In this document: in pieces, positions 61,272 to 64,000 of the stretch
Position numbering within the stretch: position 1 is the stretch's first letter
Layout: the number at the start of each line of letters is the position of its first letter
From: Acidobacteriota bacterium
GTDB taxonomy: Bacteria; Acidobacteriota; Terriglobia; Bryobacterales; Bryobacteraceae
Reading direction: 5' to 3'
NCBI GenBank assembly: GCA_018268935.1
Contig: JAFDVS010000019.1
Span: forward strand, 1-64,000
DNA: 64,000 bases
The notes under the pieces: model-generated
What the model saw: only the letters and a program-made list of their open reading frames with translations
Databases searched by the model: none
Told to the model about the DNA's origin: nothing
Position numbers and translations under genes: made by a program

Positions 61272-64000
61272 GTTGGTCCAGCGATCCAGCAACGCGTGCA
61301 GTTCCGATTCCCGCACCGGCTTGGTGATGTAATCGTCCATACCCGACTCCAGGCAGCGCTCGCGATCTCCCGCCATGGCATGCGCGGTCATGGCAATGAT
61401 CGGTGTCCGGCGCCCCGCTTCGCTGCGGCGAATGGCATCGGTGGTCTGATAGCCATCCATCTCGGGCATCTGGCAATCCATGAGAATCACATCGAACCGG
61501 CTCTGCTCCAGGGCTTCCAGCGCAAGGCGTCCTGATTCCACCACGGTGGTGCGGTAGCCGGCTTTCTCCACCAGGCGCTGGGCCACAAGCTGGTTGACGG
61601 CATTGTCTTCCACAATGAGGACCTCGCCGCGCTCGCGGACCGCCTCGTTGCTCTTGATCGCCGGCTTCGGATCCGGAGCGCACGGCGGAGCGAGATCCAG
61701 CACCACCCGGAACCAGAAGTTCGAACCCTGGCCTTCGATGCTGTCAAATCCGATCACGCCGCCCATCCGGTTCACCAGTTCCCGGCAGATGGCGAGCCCC
61801 AGCCCGGTTCCCCCAAAGCGGCGCGTGGTGGTGGAATCGGCCTGCTGGAAGGGGTTGAAGAGCTTCAGTTGCGCATCCTTCGGGATGCCGATCCCGGTGT
61901 CGCGCACCTGTACATGGATCGCCCGCGAGCGGTCGTCGATTTCGATCCCTTGCACCAGCACCGAAACCGAGCCTTGCTGGGTGAATTTGACGGCATTGCC
62001 GGCGAGGTTCGAGAGAATCTGCCGCAGCCGGGTCGGATCGCCAAAGAAAGCAGTGCGGCACTTCACGTCGACACTGGCGTGGAAACGCAGCCCCTTTGAC
62101 TCCGCGGTGCTGCGGAACGGGGACAGCGTAGCTTCCATTAGTTGGTCCAAACGGAAGGGCAGACGCTCGATATCCAGGTGCCCGGCTTCGATCTTGGAGA
62201 GATCGAGCACATCATTGAGCACGCGGAGTAGCGACTCCGCCGAGTCGAGCGCAATTGTGGCGCGCTTACGCTGCTCGGCGTCCAGCGGATGATCGAGCAG
62301 CATGGTCAGCATGCCGATTACGCCGTTGAGCGGCGTACGGACTTCGTGGCTCATGTTGGCGAGGAAGGCGCTCTTAGTGCGGCTTGCTTCTTCGGCGCGA
62401 GTCTTGGCCATCTCAAACTCCGCCGTCCGCTCGGTCACACGCACTTCCAACTCGCTCAACAGATTGGTCAGGCGATTGTTCAGCGCGTCCCGCTCCGCAA
62501 TGGAGTTCGCCAGACCACGATAGGTACTTTGCAGCTTCGCGGTCATCTGCTGAAAGTCACGGAACAGAATGTCAATTTCCTCCGGGCCGGAGGCATAGGG
62601 GCTGACAGCACTGTATTGCGCAGGTTCGTCGCGCAGTCCGCGCACCTGCACCACCAGCGCATCCAGCGGCTTGGTCACCTGGCGCGCCAGGAAGTTCGCC
62701 GCCACCACACTCAACACCATGATGGCGAAGAGCAGCACCGTGGTTTCCGTGATGTAGCGGTTGAGGCTGGAGATAAGCACGGTCTCCGGAACAAGCACAC
62801 AAACCGTCCAGCGGGTGGAAGCCACGGCCACCGCGGCGGCGAGATACTTTGCCTTCCGGACTTGCAGTTGGAAGCTGTCTTCGCCTTCGACGCGATCCTG
62901 AATCTGGCGGAGAATGGGGTTGGTGCTGAGATCGTCGAGAGTATTGAGGCCAATCGCCGGAGTAGCCGCCACTACCTTCTCGTTATCCAGCAGCAGCAGT
63001 TCCGCTTCGTGCGAAACGGCCTTGCTGGTGACCATGTTGCGCAGGCCGGCCAGGTCGAGCGAGCCCTCGATCACGCCCCCAAAGCCCCCCGGCGTACGAT
63101 AGGGAGCGCTCACCGCGACAATCGGGTCGGCGCCAAATCCACGCCCGCGTAACACGCGCGACACATGCGGCTTGCCGTTCGCTTTCGGCTCGCGGAAGTA
63201 GGAACGGTCCGCCACACTGTGTACGGTGCTGAAGTAATCCTTGCCGTCGGCCAGCGTACGCGGATGTGCGGCGATGACACGTCCTTCCGCATCGGTGGCG
63301 ATCATGGTGAGAAAGCCGGGGTACTGCGCGTGCCACACCTTCAGGATCCGGTTGAATGCCTCATGGTTCGGTTGGCTGTTTTGTTCCATGGCGAGCGCCG
63401 CGGCGGACACCGCCTCCACATGCTGGTTGAGACGCCAGCTCAGTTCGGCCGAGATTTCACTGGCGGCATCGCGCAGCCGGGCTTCCCTCTGGCGGTAGAG
63501 GTTCTTCTCGAACTGCCGGCTTTGAAACAAAAACACCAGGATGAGGGGAACAATGGACACCGCCAGAAAGCCTGCCAATAACGAGGCCCTCAAGGGATAA
63601 GGACTGGCCGTGGAAGCCCCCGGCAACCAGCGCCGCGCGCCGGTGGTCTCAATCAGCAACACGGCCAGCGCCAGATTCAGAATGGAGTTCACCGGCGGCT
63701 TCAAATAGACAATGAGATTCGTCGCCGTGGCCGAACCTCCATAGCGGTACAGCAGCAGGGCAAACAAGGGAGCAACGATGGAAAGCGCCAGCAACAGATC
63801 GAGAAACCGCCTCCGCGCCAGGGTGGTCTGGGCCATCGCCGCCAGCAACGCCAGCAGCGACGCGCCGATCAGGCCGTGCGGATGCCCCCAAACGGCGGCG
63901 GTGATCGCATAGGCGGCGACCGCCGACACCGCGCCCGCCAACGGGCTGATGTAAAGGATCGCAATGCAGGGGAAAACCCCGCCCAACCACAACTCCAGCC
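61206..64000 (-). CDS. Hybrid sensor histidine kinase with dCache domain (5' end outside window)
   Basis: At least 930 residues; the frame is open to the edge, so the start lies beyond 64000. Order seen: several membrane helices (the visible N-terminal 170 residues), a helix at [20 protein letters not shown], a dCache-type extracytoplasmic domain (about residues 160-425, with [20 protein letters not shown] and DRSYFREP), a membrane helix, a HAMP-like linker, HisKA with [15 protein letters not shown], ATPase with [19 protein letters not shown], and a C-terminal receiver with [14 protein letters not shown] and phosphoacceptor in [16 protein letters not shown] Cache ligand such as an amino or organic acid is likely. 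The tail overlaps the LysR gene. Confidence 0.93.
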   Translation of the reverse strand, partial: LELWLGGVFPCIAILYISPLAGAVSAVAAYAITAAVWGHPHGLIGASLLALLAAMAQTTLARRRFLDLLLALSIVAPLFALLLYRYGGSATATNLIVYLKPPVNSILNLALAVLLIETTGARRWLPGASTASPYPLRASLLAGFLAVSIVPLILVFLFQSRQFEKNLYRQREARLRDAASEISAELSWRLNQHVEAVSAAALAMEQNSQPNHEAFNRILKVWHAQYPGFLTMIATDAEGRVIAAHPRTLADGKDYFSTVHSVADRSYFREPKANGKPHVSRVLRGRGFGADPIVAVSAPYRTPGGFGGVIEGSLDLAGLRNMVTSKAVSHEAELLLLDNEKVVAATPAIGLNTLDDLSTNPILRQIQDRVEGEDSFQLQVRKAKYLAAAVAVASTRWTVCVLVPETVLISSLNRYITETTVLLFAIMVLSVVAANFLARQVTKPLDALVVQVRGLRDEPAQYSAVSPYASGPEEIDILFRDFQQMTAKLQSTYRGLANSIAERDALNNRLTNLLSELEVRVTERTAEFEMAKTRAEEASRTKSAFLANMSHEVRTPLNGVIGMLTMLLDHPLDAEQRKRATIALDSAESLLRVLNDVLDLSKIEAGHLDIERLPFRLDQLMEATLSPFRSTAESKGLRFHASVDVKCRTAFFGDPTRLRQILSNLAGNAVKFTQQGSVSVLVQGIEIDDRSRAIHVQVRDTGIGIPKDAQLKLFNPFQQADSTTTRRFGGTGLGLAICRELVNRMGGVIGFDSIEGQGSNFWFRVVLDLAPPCAPDPKPAIKSNEAVRERGEVLIVEDNAVNQLVAQRLVEKAGYRTTVVESGRLALEALEQSRFDVILMDCQMPEMDGYQTTDAIRRSEAGRRTPIIAMTAHAMAGDRERCLESGMDDYITKPVRESELHALLDRWTNLQPPRATIEKAPAGSVQVLKS

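Noticed and set aside
1..64000. CRISPR arrays, tRNA or rRNA genes, insertion sequences
   Set aside because: I looked for repeated spaced units, conserved tRNA/rRNA sequence and transposase motifs by eye and found none. A dedicated scan could still reveal a divergent tRNA.

Overview
The window is a high-GC bacterial chromosome segment that most resembles the Acidobacteria, order Bryobacterales (the Solibacter/Bryobacter group). The strongest clue is the C-terminal Ig-like domain that I recognise as the Solibacter-expanded TIGR03437 type. It ends two adjacent secreted proteins (18398-20305 and 20302-22161). The many twin-arginine or lipoprotein-like secreted sugar enzymes, DUF1080, sulfatase and PQQ-propeller proteins fit the same group. 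This placement is inference; no database search was possible. The window is almost completely coding. No gap between genes exceeds about 240 bases, and I see no rRNA, tRNA, CRISPR array or insertion sequence.

Layout. 1-2864: end of ileS, then lspA and lgt (lipoprotein maturation). 3009-5876: a TadE/TadE/TadG-VWA set for Flp-type pilus or surface assembly, closed by a perfect hairpin. 6077-6772: a small histidine kinase. 6769-14899 (minus): a TetR-controlled efflux operon (TetR, TolC, HlyD-type fusion protein, two ABC ATPases, two ABC-2 permeases) in which every junction overlaps; its last gene is an exo-sialidase. 15140-16424: a pseudo-receiver protein and an ECF sigma factor with a small membrane protein. 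16492-22161: Kelch propeller, DUF1080, CotH-like and purple-acid-phosphatase-like secreted proteins. 22170-25480: divergent YjhG/YagF-type xylonate dehydratase and a Gfo/Idh/MocA oxidoreductase. 25498-27787: three unassigned genes that look like a toxin/immunity-type set. 27824-29340: an OLD-like AAA ATPase whose coupled partner gene is broken by an in-frame stop. 29333-34649 (minus): aminotransferase, FAD/Fe-S hydroxyacid oxidoreductase and MatC-like carrier, all coupled by 4-base overlaps. 34696-40349: hydroxyacid dehydrogenase, proC, MFS transporter, sulfatase and PQQ propeller. 40309-43830: galK and phosphoketolase, divergent. 43842-46561: esterase, SDR and a degenerate GGDEF protein. 46612-46830: infA with an almost leaderless promoter. 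46837-50600: three envelope glycosyltransferase genes. 50736-52797: a two-component pair. 52788-54143: class III aminotransferase with a four-cysteine insert. 54274-56283: FG-GAP/PL11-like secreted protein. 56405-57222: small membrane protein and ECF sigma factor. 57262-59081: motB, motA and an FlbD-like gene. 59143-61271: argD and a divergent LysR regulator. 61206-64000: hybrid histidine kinase cut by the window edge.

Together the genes suggest a soil- or sediment-type heterotroph that degrades sulfated and acidic glycans, oxidises sugar acids, channels pentoses through phosphoketolase, is motile or has motility remnants, and invests heavily in envelope sensing. The two places most likely to hold something undescribed are the 25498-27787 triad and the adjacent ATPase plus broken partner at 27824-29340. 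They sit side by side between ordinary metabolic genes and look like a small accessory island.
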